Position numbers and translations under genes: made by a program | Origin: Marinospirillum minutulum DSM 6287 | GTDB lineage: Bacteria; Pseudomonadota; Gammaproteobacteria; Pseudomonadales; Halomonadaceae | Length of the DNA: 64,000 bases | Direction: 5' to 3' | Assembly (NCBI RefSeq): GCF_000422325.1 | Contig: NZ_AULO01000009.1 | Location: 186,001-250,000, forward strand | Shown here: in pieces, positions 30,477 to 40,033 of the stretch | How the letters are laid out: each line of letters begins with the position of its first letter | Position numbering within the stretch: position 1 is the first letter of the stretch | Notes under the pieces: generated by a model | Databases searched by the model: none | What the model saw: only the letters and a program-made list of their open reading frames with translations | What the model was told of the DNA's origin: nothing

Positions 30477-33400
30477 TCATACTTCCCCTTCATTTAGATA
30501 GATTAACCTTACACTTTCTTTGCCAAGTAGCTGGTTTAGCTCCTCTAGCAGTTGATCACTAGGCATCAGTTGCCATTGCTTGCTTGCTAGGAGGCTGACC
30601 TTGCCTAGTTTGCAAGTATAGTTGATCTCTAGCGCTAAGCCTGAATCTTGCTGATGCTTTATTAAGCACTGGGTTAGTTGTGTTAGCTTTTCTTCATTAA
30701 AAGAGTTTTCATTAAAACTTATCTCTAAGGCTCTAGCAAACTTACTCCGTGCTTCGGCTATGGGTGTAATGTCTTTGCAGCGCATGGCAAGGCCGCCGGT
30801 AAAGCTATCTTCACGTACCTCCCCTTCTAGAATAAGTAGAGCGTCTTTAGTTAATTGTGGCTTAAAGCGCTCATAGTCTTCGCCCATAACCGAAACTTCA
30901 ATACGCCCTGTACGGTCGTCTAAAGTCATAAATGCCAAGGTGTCGCCGCGTTTACTTTTCATGGTGCGAAAAGCCATGACTAAACCAGCAATGCGTTGTT
31001 GATCTCGCGAAGGTTGGAGACTGGCAATTTTTTTACTAACAAAGCGCTTGAGTTCTAGCTCGTACTCATCAATAGGGTGGCCGGTTAAGTAAAGTCCTAG
31101 GGTTTCTTTTTCACCTGCTAGGCGCTGCTTGTCTGTCCAGGCGGGTGTGCCTAGGTAGGGAGCATAGGGGTCATTGTTGTTGCTTGTATCATTATTGCTG
31201 AGGCCACCGAATAGGTCGTCCATTCCTAAGCTAATATTGCGATTAGCTTGGTCTGCTGCTTTAAGTGCATCTTCTAAGGCGGCTAAAAGTAGGTTGCGGC
31301 TAGGTGCTAGCTTATCTAAAGCACCACTACGAATAAGCGCATCAATACAGCGCTTATTTAGACGTTTCATATCGACACGGTTACAAAAATCAAATAGGTC
31401 GCTGAAAGGACCGTCTTGGCTGCGGGCTTCAATGATGGCTTCAACGGGGCTTTCACCTACCCCTTTAATGGCTCCTAGGCCATAAACAATTTCACCTGCA
31501 GTATTAACAGTGAAGTACCAGCTACCAAGGTTTACATCGGGAGGGGTAATGGTTAGTTTCATGGCACGGCTTTCTTCTACCAACATGACAACTTTTTCAG
31601 TGTTGTTCATTTCTGTAGACATAACCGCTGCCATAAATGAGGCAGGGTGATGGGTTTTTAACCAAGCAGTTTGGTAAGAAACCAAGCCATAGGCAGCTGA
31701 GTGAGATTTGTTGAAACCATAACCAGCAAACTTTTCTACTAGGTCAAATATTTGTCCTGCTTCGGTTGCATCTATGCCATTTTTTTCACTACCTTGCATA
31801 AAGAGCTGGCGCATTTTTGCCATTTCTTCAGGGTTTTTCTTACCCATGGCTCGCCTTAGCATGTCGGCACCACCTAGGGTGAAGCCAGCCATTACCTGAG
31901 CTATCTGCATCACCTGTTCTTGGTAAAGAATAATGCCGTAGGTGGGTTCGAGTACGGGTTTTAGTGACTCGTGGTTATAGTCTGGGTGAGGGTAAGATAT
32001 AGGTGATAAACCATGCTTACGTTGAATAAAATCATCAACCATGCCTGATTGCAGTGGGCCGGGTCGAAAGAGGGCAACCAAAGCAATCATATCTTCTAGG
32101 CTGTCGGGCTTAAGCTTTTTGATTAGCTCTTTCATGCCGCGTGATTCCAACTGGAAAACAGCGGTAGTTTCGGCTTTTTTTAGCAGATCGAAGGTTTTTT
32201 TATCGTTTAGTGGTATTTCGGTAATTTTTAAGAAGCGTTCATCATCGGGTGAGTAGTTCTTATTAATATCTTTGAGTGCGCGATCTATGATGGTTAGGGT
32301 GCGTAGGCCTAAAAAGTCAAACTTAACTAACCCGGCTTCTTCAATATCGTTTTTATCGAATTGAACAACCCGACCTTCACCTTCTTCATCTGTCATTACT
32401 GGGGCAAAATCGGTTAGTTTGCTAGGTGCTATAACCACTCCCCCTGCGTGCTTACCTGTATTGCGTGCTATACCTTCTAGTTCACGCGCCATGGCCCAAA
32501 CTTCATAACCTTCTTGATCTAGGTTTTCTAGCATTTGCTCACTAAGCTCGCCACTAAGCTTGGCTTGGTAGGCGGTTTCTAGTGCTTTAAGTTCTTCAAC
32601 TTCTTCTGCAGCTTTTACGAGCGTCATACCAACTTCAAAAGGTATGGCTTTAGAGAGCCTATCGCCAACAGCGTAGGATTTACCTTGAGCACGAGCAACA
32701 TCACGTACTACACCTTTGGCTGCCATGGTACCGAAGGTGACAATTTGCGAAACAGCTTCTCGACCATAGGTTTCTGTTACATAGTCAATAACCCTTTCTC
32801 GACCTTCCATACAGAAGTCGATATCAAAGTCGGGCATGGAAACCCTTTCTGGGTTAAGAAATCGCTCAAAAAGTAGGCTGTACTGTAAAGGGTCTAAGTC
32901 GGTAATATTGAGCGCGTAGGCAACCAAAGAACCCGCACCCGAGCCTCGGCCTGGGCCTACGGGTACTTGGTTTGCTATTGCCCAGCCGATAAAGTCTGCA
33001 ACAATTAAAAAGTAGCTGGGAAAACCCATTTGAATAATGGTGTTTAGTTCAAAATCGAGCCTGTCTCTATATTCTTTTTCTATTGCCGCAAAGTTGTCGG
33101 GCCTAGGCTGATGAAGGGTTTTAAGTCGCTCGGTTAAACCGTCATGGGATTTTTTACGGAAGAATTCGTCTTCTGTCATGCCCGGTTCTATGGGTAGCTT
33201 GGGTAAAAAATACTCACCTAGGCGTACTTCAACATTGCAGCGTTTAGCAATTTCAACGCTATTGGCTAAAGCAGAAGGTAAATCACTGAAAAGCGCCTGC
33301 ATTTCTTCAGGGCTTTTAAGGTATTGTTCTTCTGAGTAGGTTGTTTTGCGTCTTGGGTCGTCAAGGGTGCGGCTTTCACCTATACAAACGCGAGTTTCAT

Positions 33401-34034
33401 GTGCCCAGTAGTCTTTACGCTCCATAAAACGGACATCATTGGTTGCGACTAGCGGGCAATTAAGTTGCTGTGCTAGTTGTACACTGGCATGAAGGCATTC
33501 TTCATCACCAAGCCGTGCAGTGCGCTGTACTTCTAGATAGAAGGCGTTAGGCAAAACCTGCATCCATTGGCGTGTAAGTTGAGCTGCTTCCTCTAAATGC
33601 CCAGCTAAAAGTAGTTGGCCTATTGGGCCTTCCTTTGCACCTGATAAGGCTAGTAAGCCTTCTGGTTGGGCTGCTAGCCATTCAAACTTAAGGTAAGCTT
33701 TACCTAGGTGCTGGCCTTCTAGCCAGGCGCGTGACAAGAGTTCTGTTAAATTCAAGTAGCCAGTATTATTCATTGCCAGTAGGGTTATACGGGCAGGTGG
33801 TGACTTTTCATCTGCTGGTTCTAGCCAGAAATCACTGCCAATAATGGGTTTGATTCCTGCCTTTTGGGTTAGCTTGTAGAATTTTACTAAAGCAAAGAGG
33901 TTGCTTTCGTCGGTTAGTGGTAAAGCTGGATAGCCAAGCTCAACTGCTTTTTTAACAAGCGGTTTAAGGCAGACGAGACCATCATGTAGAGAGAATTCGG
34001 TATGTAGGCGCAAATGAACAAAAGGTGTCGACAT
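30477..34034 (-). CDS. dnaE: DNA polymerase III alpha subunit
   Basis: 1185 residues, slightly above the E. coli length. The replicative polymerase. The N-terminal PHP domain begins FVHLRLHTEFSLHDG. The C-family polymerase core has GPGRGSGAGSLVAY and the catalytic PDFDIDF (about residue 399-405). Helix-hairpin-helix and OB regions follow (IAGLVMAFRTMKSKRGD, FMTLDDRTGRIEV). Type DnaE1 by architecture, with no exonuclease domain. It is divergent from flrB, which begins 97 bases away on the other strand. Confidence 0.97.
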   Translation of the reverse strand: MSTPFVHLRLHTEFSLHDGLVCLKPLVKKAVELGYPALPLTDESNLFALVKFYKLTQKAGIKPIIGSDFWLEPADEKSPPARITLLAMNNTGYLNLTELLSRAWLEGQHLGKAYLKFEWLAAQPEGLLALSGAKEGPIGQLLLAGHLEEAAQLTRQWMQVLPNAFYLEVQRTARLGDEECLHASVQLAQQLNCPLVATNDVRFMERKDYWAHETRVCIGESRTLDDPRRKTTYSEEQYLKSPEEMQALFSDLPSALANSVEIAKRCNVEVRLGEYFLPKLPIEPGMTEDEFFRKKSHDGLTERLKTLHQPRPDNFAAIEKEYRDRLDFELNTIIQMGFPSYFLIVADFIGWAIANQVPVGPGRGSGAGSLVAYALNITDLDPLQYSLLFERFLNPERVSMPDFDIDFCMEGRERVIDYVTETYGREAVSQIVTFGTMAAKGVVRDVARAQGKSYAVGDRLSKAIPFEVGMTLVKAAEEVEELKALETAYQAKLSGELSEQMLENLDQEGYEVWAMARELEGIARNTGKHAGGVVIAPSKLTDFAPVMTDEEGEGRVVQFDKNDIEEAGLVKFDFLGLRTLTIIDRALKDINKNYSPDDERFLKITEIPLNDKKTFDLLKKAETTAVFQLESRGMKELIKKLKPDSLEDMIALVALFRPGPLQSGMVDDFIQRKHGLSPISYPHPDYNHESLKPVLEPTYGIILYQEQVMQIAQVMAGFTLGGADMLRRAMGKKNPEEMAKMRQLFMQGSEKNGIDATEAGQIFDLVEKFAGYGFNKSHSAAYGLVSYQTAWLKTHHPASFMAAVMSTEMNNTEKVVMLVEESRAMKLTITPPDVNLGSWYFTVNTAGEIVYGLGAIKGVGESPVEAIIEARSQDGPFSDLFDFCNRVDMKRLNKRCIDALIRSGALDKLAPSRNLLLAALEDALKAADQANRNISLGMDDLFGGLSNNDTSNNNDPYAPYLGTPAWTDKQRLAGEKETLGLYLTGHPIDEYELELKRFVSKKIASLQPSRDQQRIAGLVMAFRTMKSKRGDTLAFMTLDDRTGRIEVSVMGEDYERFKPQLTKDALLILEGEVREDSFTGGLAMRCKDITPIAEARSKFARALEISFNENSFNEEKLTQLTQCLIKHQQDSGLALEINYTCKLGKVSLLASKQWQLMPSDQLLEELNQLLGKESVRLIYLNEGEV

Positions 34035-34131
34035 GAGATTCCGGCTAATAAATTATTAAACAACCATTCTAACCAAAACCTACTAGTCTGTGCGAAAATG
34101 ACAGGAATAAGTTTATATTAAAGAGGTTGCA

Positions 34132-35193
34132 GTGGGTGTGAATAAGAATGGAACACTAGCTGCTAAGGCGGCCGAGCAGGCTTTGGCAGATGTATTGGCT
34201 GTTTTGCCAGCAGGTTTGGTAATGCTAGATCAATATGGGCAGGTAAGCCAAGCTAACTCATCAGCGATTGCTATTTTGGGTGAGCCTTTGGTTGGTGAGT
34301 CTTGGTTGTCAGTAGTGCAGCGTGCTTTTGCGCCCCGCAGTGATGACGGGCATGAGGTGTCTTTGCGTGATGGGCGGCGAGTAAGTCTTTCCATTAGTTC
34401 TTTGACAGAAAGTGCAGGCCAGCTAATTCTATTGCAAGATTTAACAGAAACTCGACGTTTGCAAGAGCAGTTGGCTCGCCATGAGCGTTTGTCTTCTATG
34501 GGACACATGGTTGCATCTTTAGCGCATCAATTACGAACACCCTTATCTACAGCGCTGCTTTATGCAGGACATTTACAAAAAGACAACCTAGAGCCTGAAC
34601 AACAAAAAAAATTTGCTGCCAGAATAAAAGGCCGCTTACAGCACATGGATCAACAAATTCGTGACATGTTGATTTTTGCAAAAGGCGAGACTCGCATGGC
34701 TCGCCGTATGCAAGTTAAGGAGTTTTTATTAGCTTTGCAGGATGCTGTGCAGCCAGTGGTAGAAAGAAATAAACTCGAGTTTGCTTGGGATCTTGGCTTG
34801 CTTGAAGGTGAGTTGGTTCTTAGTCCAGACTCTTTGGTGGGTGCAGTGCTTAATTTAATAAATAATGCAGTAGAAGCCGTTAGCCCAGCACCAAAAATCA
34901 CCCTGCATTTAGAAGTGGTTGATGATTTGCCTGGCTTGGATGGGCGTCACCTCTTGGTTTGTGTGGCAGATGAGGGGCCAGGTATAGATACGAGCAAAGT
35001 AAAAAAAGCACAAGAGCCTTTTTATACAACTAAATCTCAAGGTACTGGATTAGGCTTGGCTATAGTGCAGGCAGTAGTCGAAGCGCACAAAGGACGATTT
35101 TGGCTACAAACGAGTTTAGGTAAGGGAGTAAGGGCTTGGTTAGCTTTGCCTGCTGGCACTGATGCCGAGCAAAAGAAAGATTCTGGAGAGTAG
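34132..35193 (+). CDS. flrB: Flagellar two-component sensor kinase FlrB/FleS
   Basis: 353 residues with a GTG start at 34132, preceded by AAAGAGG. There are no membrane segments, so it is a cytosolic kinase. The PAS-like domain (about 20-105) is followed by the HisKA dimerisation domain with phospho-acceptor His in VASLAHQLRTPLSTAL. The HATPase domain has NLINNAVEA (N box), VADEGPGID (G1) and GTGLGLAIVQAVVEAH (G2). FlrB phosphorylates FlrC to start sigma-54 transcription of middle flagellar genes. It starts the flagellar cluster; the master regulator fleQ/flrA that normally precedes it is not here. Confidence 0.92.
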   Translation: MGVNKNGTLAAKAAEQALADVLAVLPAGLVMLDQYGQVSQANSSAIAILGEPLVGESWLSVVQRAFAPRSDDGHEVSLRDGRRVSLSISSLTESAGQLILLQDLTETRRLQEQLARHERLSSMGHMVASLAHQLRTPLSTALLYAGHLQKDNLEPEQQKKFAARIKGRLQHMDQQIRDMLIFAKGETRMARRMQVKEFLLALQDAVQPVVERNKLEFAWDLGLLEGELVLSPDSLVGAVLNLINNAVEAVSPAPKITLHLEVVDDLPGLDGRHLLVCVADEGPGIDTSKVKKAQEPFYTTKSQGTGLGLAIVQAVVEAHKGRFWLQTSLGKGVRAWLALPAGTDAEQKKDSGE

Positions 35194-35195
35194 TA

Positions 35196-36536
35196 ATGCA
35201 GCCTATTTTAATTGTGGAAGACGATGCAGATCTTCGAGAAGCACTAGAGGATACCTTGTCATTGGAAGGGTGGTCGTATATTTCTGCAGAAAATGGTCAG
35301 GAAGCCTTGTTAAAAATGAAGAAACAGCCAGTAAGTTTGGTTGTTTCAGATGTCAGCATGCCAATTATGGACGGTCACCAACTGTTGAATGCGATTCAAG
35401 AAAATTGGCAAGGTATCCCCGTGGTTTTAATGACAGCCTTTGGAAGTATTGATCAAGCTGTAGAGGCTATGCGTAAAGGTGTTGCCGATTACCTAGTAAA
35501 ACCTTTTGACCCCGAAGTTTTAGTAAAAGTAATCAAGCCGCTTTTGCAGACTCAAGCAGGCAACAAGCAAGCGGCTTCAGATCAGCCTATAGTTGATGAC
35601 CCAGCTAGTCGAGAATTGTTGCAGCTGGCTAGCCGAGTTGCTAAAAGTGACGCTTCAGTAATGATAGGTGGTGAGTCAGGTACAGGTAAAGAGGTGCTGG
35701 CGCGTTATATTCATAATGAATCTGACCGAGCTGCCAAACCTTTTATTGCTATTAACTGTGCAGCTATCCCCGAAAGCCTTTTAGAGGCAACCTTGTTTGG
35801 TTATGAGAAAGGTGCTTTTACAGGCGCTAATGCTAGTACGCCAGGTAAGTTTGAACAGGCCGATGGTGGTACAATCTTACTAGATGAAATTACTGAAATG
35901 CCCTTAGAGCTACAGGCTAAGCTTCTGCGAGTTTTGCAGGAGCAAGAAGTTGAGCGTTTGGGTGGACGTAAAGTTTTGAAATTAGATGTACGCGTTTTAG
36001 CTACCAGTAACAGAAACCTTAAACAAACCGTTGCTGATGGATTATTTCGTGAAGACCTCTATTATCGTTTAAATGTTTTTCCTTTGGCTTGGCCACCTTT
36101 GCGTTCTAGGCCAGCAGATATTGTACCCTTAGCAAACTTCTTAATTGCTAAACATGCGCAACGTATGGGTGTAAAAAGACTGCCAGACTTGCACCCTGAT
36201 GCCGCAAAAAGATTAAAAGAGCACTCTTGGCCAGACAATGTGCGTGAGCTAGAAAACGTAGTGCAGCGGGCATTAATTCTGGCTACAGGCGATACCATTA
36301 CCCTGCAAAGTTTAGTTATAGAGGCGGACTTATCTGCACCTGCGGTTGAGCCAAAAGCTGAGTTCTCTGGTGAAGCGTTAAAAGATGATTTGTGGGAGCA
36401 GGAGCGGCAAATGATTCTTGAGGCTCTAAAGCAAGAAGCTGGCAGAAAAAAAGAAACAGCAGAGCGTTTAGGAATAAGCCCTAGAACTTTACGTTATAAG
36501 TTAGCTAAAATGCGTGAAGAAGGCTGTTTTGACTAA
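35196..36536 (+). CDS. flrC: Sigma-54-dependent flagellar response regulator FlrC/FleR
   Basis: 446 residues. The receiver domain has acidic pocket EDD (8-10) and phospho-acceptor Asp52 in VVSDVSMPIMDG. The AAA+ domain has Walker A GESGTGKEV, the sigma-54-contacting loop as KGAFTGA (about 206-211) and Walker B ILLDEITEMP. The C-terminal Fis-type HTH is KKETAERLGISPRTLRYKL. It activates middle flagellar operons (fliE, flhA and others) with RpoN. It begins 2 bases after the flrB stop. Confidence 0.94.
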   Translation: MQPILIVEDDADLREALEDTLSLEGWSYISAENGQEALLKMKKQPVSLVVSDVSMPIMDGHQLLNAIQENWQGIPVVLMTAFGSIDQAVEAMRKGVADYLVKPFDPEVLVKVIKPLLQTQAGNKQAASDQPIVDDPASRELLQLASRVAKSDASVMIGGESGTGKEVLARYIHNESDRAAKPFIAINCAAIPESLLEATLFGYEKGAFTGANASTPGKFEQADGGTILLDEITEMPLELQAKLLRVLQEQEVERLGGRKVLKLDVRVLATSNRNLKQTVADGLFREDLYYRLNVFPLAWPPLRSRPADIVPLANFLIAKHAQRMGVKRLPDLHPDAAKRLKEHSWPDNVRELENVVQRALILATGDTITLQSLVIEADLSAPAVEPKAEFSGEALKDDLWEQERQMILEALKQEAGRKKETAERLGISPRTLRYKLAKMREEGCFD

Positions 36537-36791
36537 AAAACTAAAAAGAAATTGTTACCAAGGCTAACGTAAATTAACTCTGGGTTGCATTACTGATCAG
36601 TATTTACTGATAATTTGTGGGAATATAGTGTAGTCATTAGGCAGGCTATTCGGTAGAGTAAGCAACCTGAATCCCTGATTAATTATAGGTTTAATAAAGC
36701 AAAAAACTTCCATCTTTAATCCGTTTATTAGCTTTAGTTGGTTGAGTGGATTGGTTACATGTTTTTAACATGAATATAAAGGTAGGCTGGC
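36537..36791 (+). promoter_or_regulatory. Upstream region of the fliE operon
   Basis: 255 bases without a gene, where the FlrC/sigma-54 promoter of the fliE operon is expected. I did not find a clean GG-N10-GC element. It contains a perfect palindrome TACTGATCAGTA (36591-36602) followed by a half copy TACTGAT (36605-36611), which could be an activator site. Confidence 0.35.
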
Positions 36792-37190
36792 ATGATTGAG
36801 CGCGCTGATATTTCAAGTGTGTTGACGCAAATAAGGTCGGCACAAGGTCAGATAAAAAATAGTATGAGCCCATCATCTTTAGGTTTGCAGCCCTTGGTTA
36901 GTGGTTTGCAAGAAGGTGGTGTAAATCCAATTACTGGAGTGGACTCTGCTGCCAAAGTAAAAGAAGTTCCATCCTTTGCAACTATGTTGAAGCAAGCCAT
37001 TGACAAGGTAAATGATCACCAACAAGAAGCAGGTGATTTACGCACCCGTTATGAAATGGGTGACCCAGATGTCGATATCGTTAATGTTATGATTGCTTCT
37101 CAAAAATCATCAGTGGCTTTTGAAGCTATGTCTCAGGTGAGAAGTCGACTCGTTACTGCTTACCAAGAAATTATGCGGATGCCGGTCTAA
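36792..37190 (+). CDS. fliE: Flagellar hook-basal body complex protein FliE
   Basis: 132 residues. FliE joins the MS ring to the rod and is the first axial export substrate. The C-terminal part has the family pattern SFATMLKQAIDKVNDHQQEAGDLRTRYEMGDP, then DVDIVNVMIASQKSSVAFEAMSQVRSRLVTAYQEIMRMPV. The N-terminal ~50 residues are variable and slightly longer than in E. coli (104 aa). First gene of the fliEFGHIJK run. Confidence 0.95.
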   Translation: MIERADISSVLTQIRSAQGQIKNSMSPSSLGLQPLVSGLQEGGVNPITGVDSAAKVKEVPSFATMLKQAIDKVNDHQQEAGDLRTRYEMGDPDVDIVNVMIASQKSSVAFEAMSQVRSRLVTAYQEIMRMPV

Positions 37191-37228
37191 TGTCTGGATT
37201 GTCAGAATGGATTAACTGGGGTTAATTA

Positions 37229-38989
37229 ATGGAAAATGCACCTGCCAATGTGGCCAGTGAGTCAGATTCTAAAAATCTGCCTGATGCTGTCCAGCCAGAG
37301 GCTAGCGGTGTTGCTACAGGTCAGGCTAAGAGTGACAAGCAGAATACTAGTAGCTTTTTGAAGAGTGGTAGCAAAGCAGAAGCGATGCTTTCTAACTTCA
37401 ATCAGTTAGATGTCCTGCGCCAAATGGCATTGCTAGTGGGTTTTGCAGCCAGTATAGCTTTGGGCTTTGCTGTTGTACTCTGGTCTCAATCAGATAGTTA
37501 CCGCCCCCTAATGTCCAGCTTAAATGAGGTGGACTCTTCGGCTATTGTCGAAATTTTAGAAAGAAATCAAATTAAATATCGAATAGACCCTTCCTCAGGT
37601 GCTTTGTTAGTTAAAGAGGACGATATTCATCGTGCCCGCATGCAAGTTGCTGGTGCAGATATTAGTCAGCCTAATACGGTTGGTTATGAGTTGTTAGAGG
37701 GAGATCAAGGTTTAGGCACTAGCCAGTTTATGGAAAACGCTCGTTATTTACGCAGTGTTGAAGGTGAGCTGGCCAGAACAATTGCTAGCATAGATGCTGT
37801 GCGTCAAGCACGAGTTCATCTTGCAGTACCTCGCCAATCGGTTTTTTTACGTGATCAGCGCAAGCCATCAGCGTCAGTATTTTTAAGCCTGACACCTGGT
37901 AGAAGTATGGATGCCGCTCAGGCTAATTCTATTATGCGCCTAGTGTCTTCTAGCATTCCACAAATGGACATAAAAGATGTCACCATAGTGGATCAGCGCG
38001 GCAATCTTTTGTCGCAAAAAGAAGAAAACGAAGCTGACAAAGCTATGGCCAAGCAGTTAGAGCATACCCGCTTGGTTGAGCAACGCATAAATGAACGCAT
38101 AAGATCAATTTTAGAACCCGTTGCTGGCCCAGGCCGTTTCCAAACCGCAGTGTCAGTTGATGTGGATTTTACCAAGGTTGAACAGAGTTCTGAACAGTTC
38201 AATCCTGATATGCCAGCCATACGTAGTGAGCAAACAGTCAATGAGCAGCGTGGTGGCGATTTTGGCCCTCTGGGTATTCCTGGTGCTTTATCCAACCAGC
38301 CACCACAAGATGGTTTTGCACCAGAAGAAGCCACGGGTGCCAATGCAACTGAAACCCCAACCAATCGTCGTTCACAAGCTACTCGTAACTTTGAGCTAGA
38401 CAGAACGCTGAGTTATTCACGTAATGATTCAGGACGAATTGCACGCCTAACCGTAGCAGTGGTAATAGATGACCTTATTCAGCGCAACCCTGAAACAGGA
38501 GCCGCAGAGCGTCAGCCTTGGAGTGAAAATGAGCTGGAGCGCTTAACCTCTTTGGTGCGTAATGCTGTAGGCTACTCTGCTGCAAGGGGTGATAGCGTTA
38601 GTGTTATTAATTCACCTTTTGTTGAAGGCACAGTTGAAGAAATTCCAGAACTACCCCTATGGGAGCAGCCTTGGGTATGGGAACTTGCCAAGCAGGTGTT
38701 GGCTGGGTTGTTTGTCTTGATTCTTATATTTGGTGTGTTGCGTCCAATATTACGTAACTTGGCAACCCGTTCTGATAAAGACATAAGCGACTCGGAATTG
38801 GATTCCTTGGCACCTTTAGATGATGGGCTTTCAGATGATCAAGTAACACTGAGTGCTTCGGATGATCCTCTCTTGGCACCACCAAGTGATCTTTATGAGC
38901 GGCAGTTGAATGCAATTCGTGCCTTGATTGCTGAGAACCCTGGACGGGTAGCTCAGGTAGTACGCCATTGGGTATCTAGCGATGAGTGA
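37229..38989 (+). CDS. fliF: Flagellar MS-ring protein FliF
   Basis: 586 residues. FliF oligomerises in the inner membrane to form the MS ring. A Ser/Ala/Asp-rich N-terminal tail (about 1-60) is followed by the first transmembrane helix (LVGFAASIALGFAVVLW). The ring-building motifs follow (RYLRSVEGELARTIASIDAVRQARVHLAVP), a periplasmic loop with PPQDGFAPEEATG, the second transmembrane helix (VLAGLFVLILIFGVLRPIL), and the FliG-binding C-terminus. It overlaps fliG by 8 bases. Confidence 0.97.
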   Translation: MENAPANVASESDSKNLPDAVQPEASGVATGQAKSDKQNTSSFLKSGSKAEAMLSNFNQLDVLRQMALLVGFAASIALGFAVVLWSQSDSYRPLMSSLNEVDSSAIVEILERNQIKYRIDPSSGALLVKEDDIHRARMQVAGADISQPNTVGYELLEGDQGLGTSQFMENARYLRSVEGELARTIASIDAVRQARVHLAVPRQSVFLRDQRKPSASVFLSLTPGRSMDAAQANSIMRLVSSSIPQMDIKDVTIVDQRGNLLSQKEENEADKAMAKQLEHTRLVEQRINERIRSILEPVAGPGRFQTAVSVDVDFTKVEQSSEQFNPDMPAIRSEQTVNEQRGGDFGPLGIPGALSNQPPQDGFAPEEATGANATETPTNRRSQATRNFELDRTLSYSRNDSGRIARLTVAVVIDDLIQRNPETGAAERQPWSENELERLTSLVRNAVGYSAARGDSVSVINSPFVEGTVEEIPELPLWEQPWVWELAKQVLAGLFVLILIFGVLRPILRNLATRSDKDISDSELDSLAPLDDGLSDDQVTLSASDDPLLAPPSDLYERQLNAIRALIAENPGRVAQVVRHWVSSDE

Positions 38990-39998
38990 AGACGAACTCT
39001 ATACGGAAAGCCTTTCTAACTTAGAAAGAGCAGCAATTCTTTTGATGTCGTTGGGTGAAACAGATGCAGCGCAAGTGCTTAAGCATATGGGGCCTAAAGA
39101 AGTTCAAAAGATAGGTTTGGCCATGTCGCAGTTGCAAAATGTGAGCCGAGCCGATGTTGAAGAAGTCTTAGGTGACTTCCTTGAGAATGTTGGTGAGCAA
39201 ACAGGCCTGGGTGTGGGTGCAGATAGCTATATCCGCCGTATGCTTAGCGAAGCCTTGGGTGAAGATAAAGCTAACGGCTTGATCGACCGTATTCTACTGG
39301 GTGGTAACACTACAGGTTTAGATACTTTAAAATGGATGGAACCACGTGCGGTTGCAGACATTATTCGTTTTGAACACCCTCAAATTCAGGCCATAGTTTT
39401 ATCCTACCTAGACTCAGACCAAGGTGCGGAAATTATTCGTTTCTTCGACCCTAAAGTGCGTCTAGATGTAATGCTACGTGTTGCTGCCTTAGAGTCAGTT
39501 CAGCCACAAGCTTTGCAAGAGTTAAACGATATTTTGGAAAAACAATTCTCAGGTTCAGGTGGCACTCAAACAACCAGTATGGGTGGTGTTAAGGTGGTGG
39601 CTAACATAATGAACAACCTTGATAGTAATGTCGAAGGTGAGCTTATGGATGCCATTAAAGAAATCGACGAGGCGCTGGGTGAAGAGATCGAAGACCTTAT
39701 GTTTGTATTTGATAACCTTGCCGACCTTGATGATAAAGACCTACAAATACTGTTGCGTGAAGTTAAACCAGAAACACTAACGCTTGCCCTTAAAGGTGCC
39801 GAGGGTAGGGTTCAAGAGAAAATATTTAAAAACATGTCTAAGCGTGCAGCAGAATTGCTACGTGATGACTTAGAAGCACAAGGCCCAGTTCGCGTTAGTG
39901 AAGTTGAAAGCTCCCAAAAAGAAGTATTGGGTGTGGCGCGTCGCCTTGCAGATGATGGCACCATTAACCTGGCCTCTGGCGGGGATGAAATGGTCTAA
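38982..39998 (+). CDS. fliG: Flagellar motor switch protein FliG
   Basis: 338 residues, normal length. FliG sits on FliF, binds FliM through its middle domain and generates torque through C-terminal charged residues that meet the stator. Seen: the N-terminal LERAAILLMSLGETDAAQVLKHM, the EHPQIQAIVLSYLD helix (EHPQ motif), GGVKVVANIMNNLD, and the torque helix FDNLADLDDKDLQILLREV with its charged residues. Confidence 0.97.
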   Translation: MSEDELYTESLSNLERAAILLMSLGETDAAQVLKHMGPKEVQKIGLAMSQLQNVSRADVEEVLGDFLENVGEQTGLGVGADSYIRRMLSEALGEDKANGLIDRILLGGNTTGLDTLKWMEPRAVADIIRFEHPQIQAIVLSYLDSDQGAEIIRFFDPKVRLDVMLRVAALESVQPQALQELNDILEKQFSGSGGTQTTSMGGVKVVANIMNNLDSNVEGELMDAIKEIDEALGEEIEDLMFVFDNLADLDDKDLQILLREVKPETLTLALKGAEGRVQEKIFKNMSKRAAELLRDDLEAQGPVRVSEVESSQKEVLGVARRLADDGTINLASGGDEMV

Positions 39999-40033
39999 GT
40001 CTGCTCTTGTTGTCGACTTAATAGGTAGGTTGA

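Noticed and set aside
36537-36791. Sigma-54 promoter before fliE
   Set aside because: GG pairs present do not have GC at a 10-base distance; the nearest match (GGTTTAATAAAGC) has a 9-base spacing.
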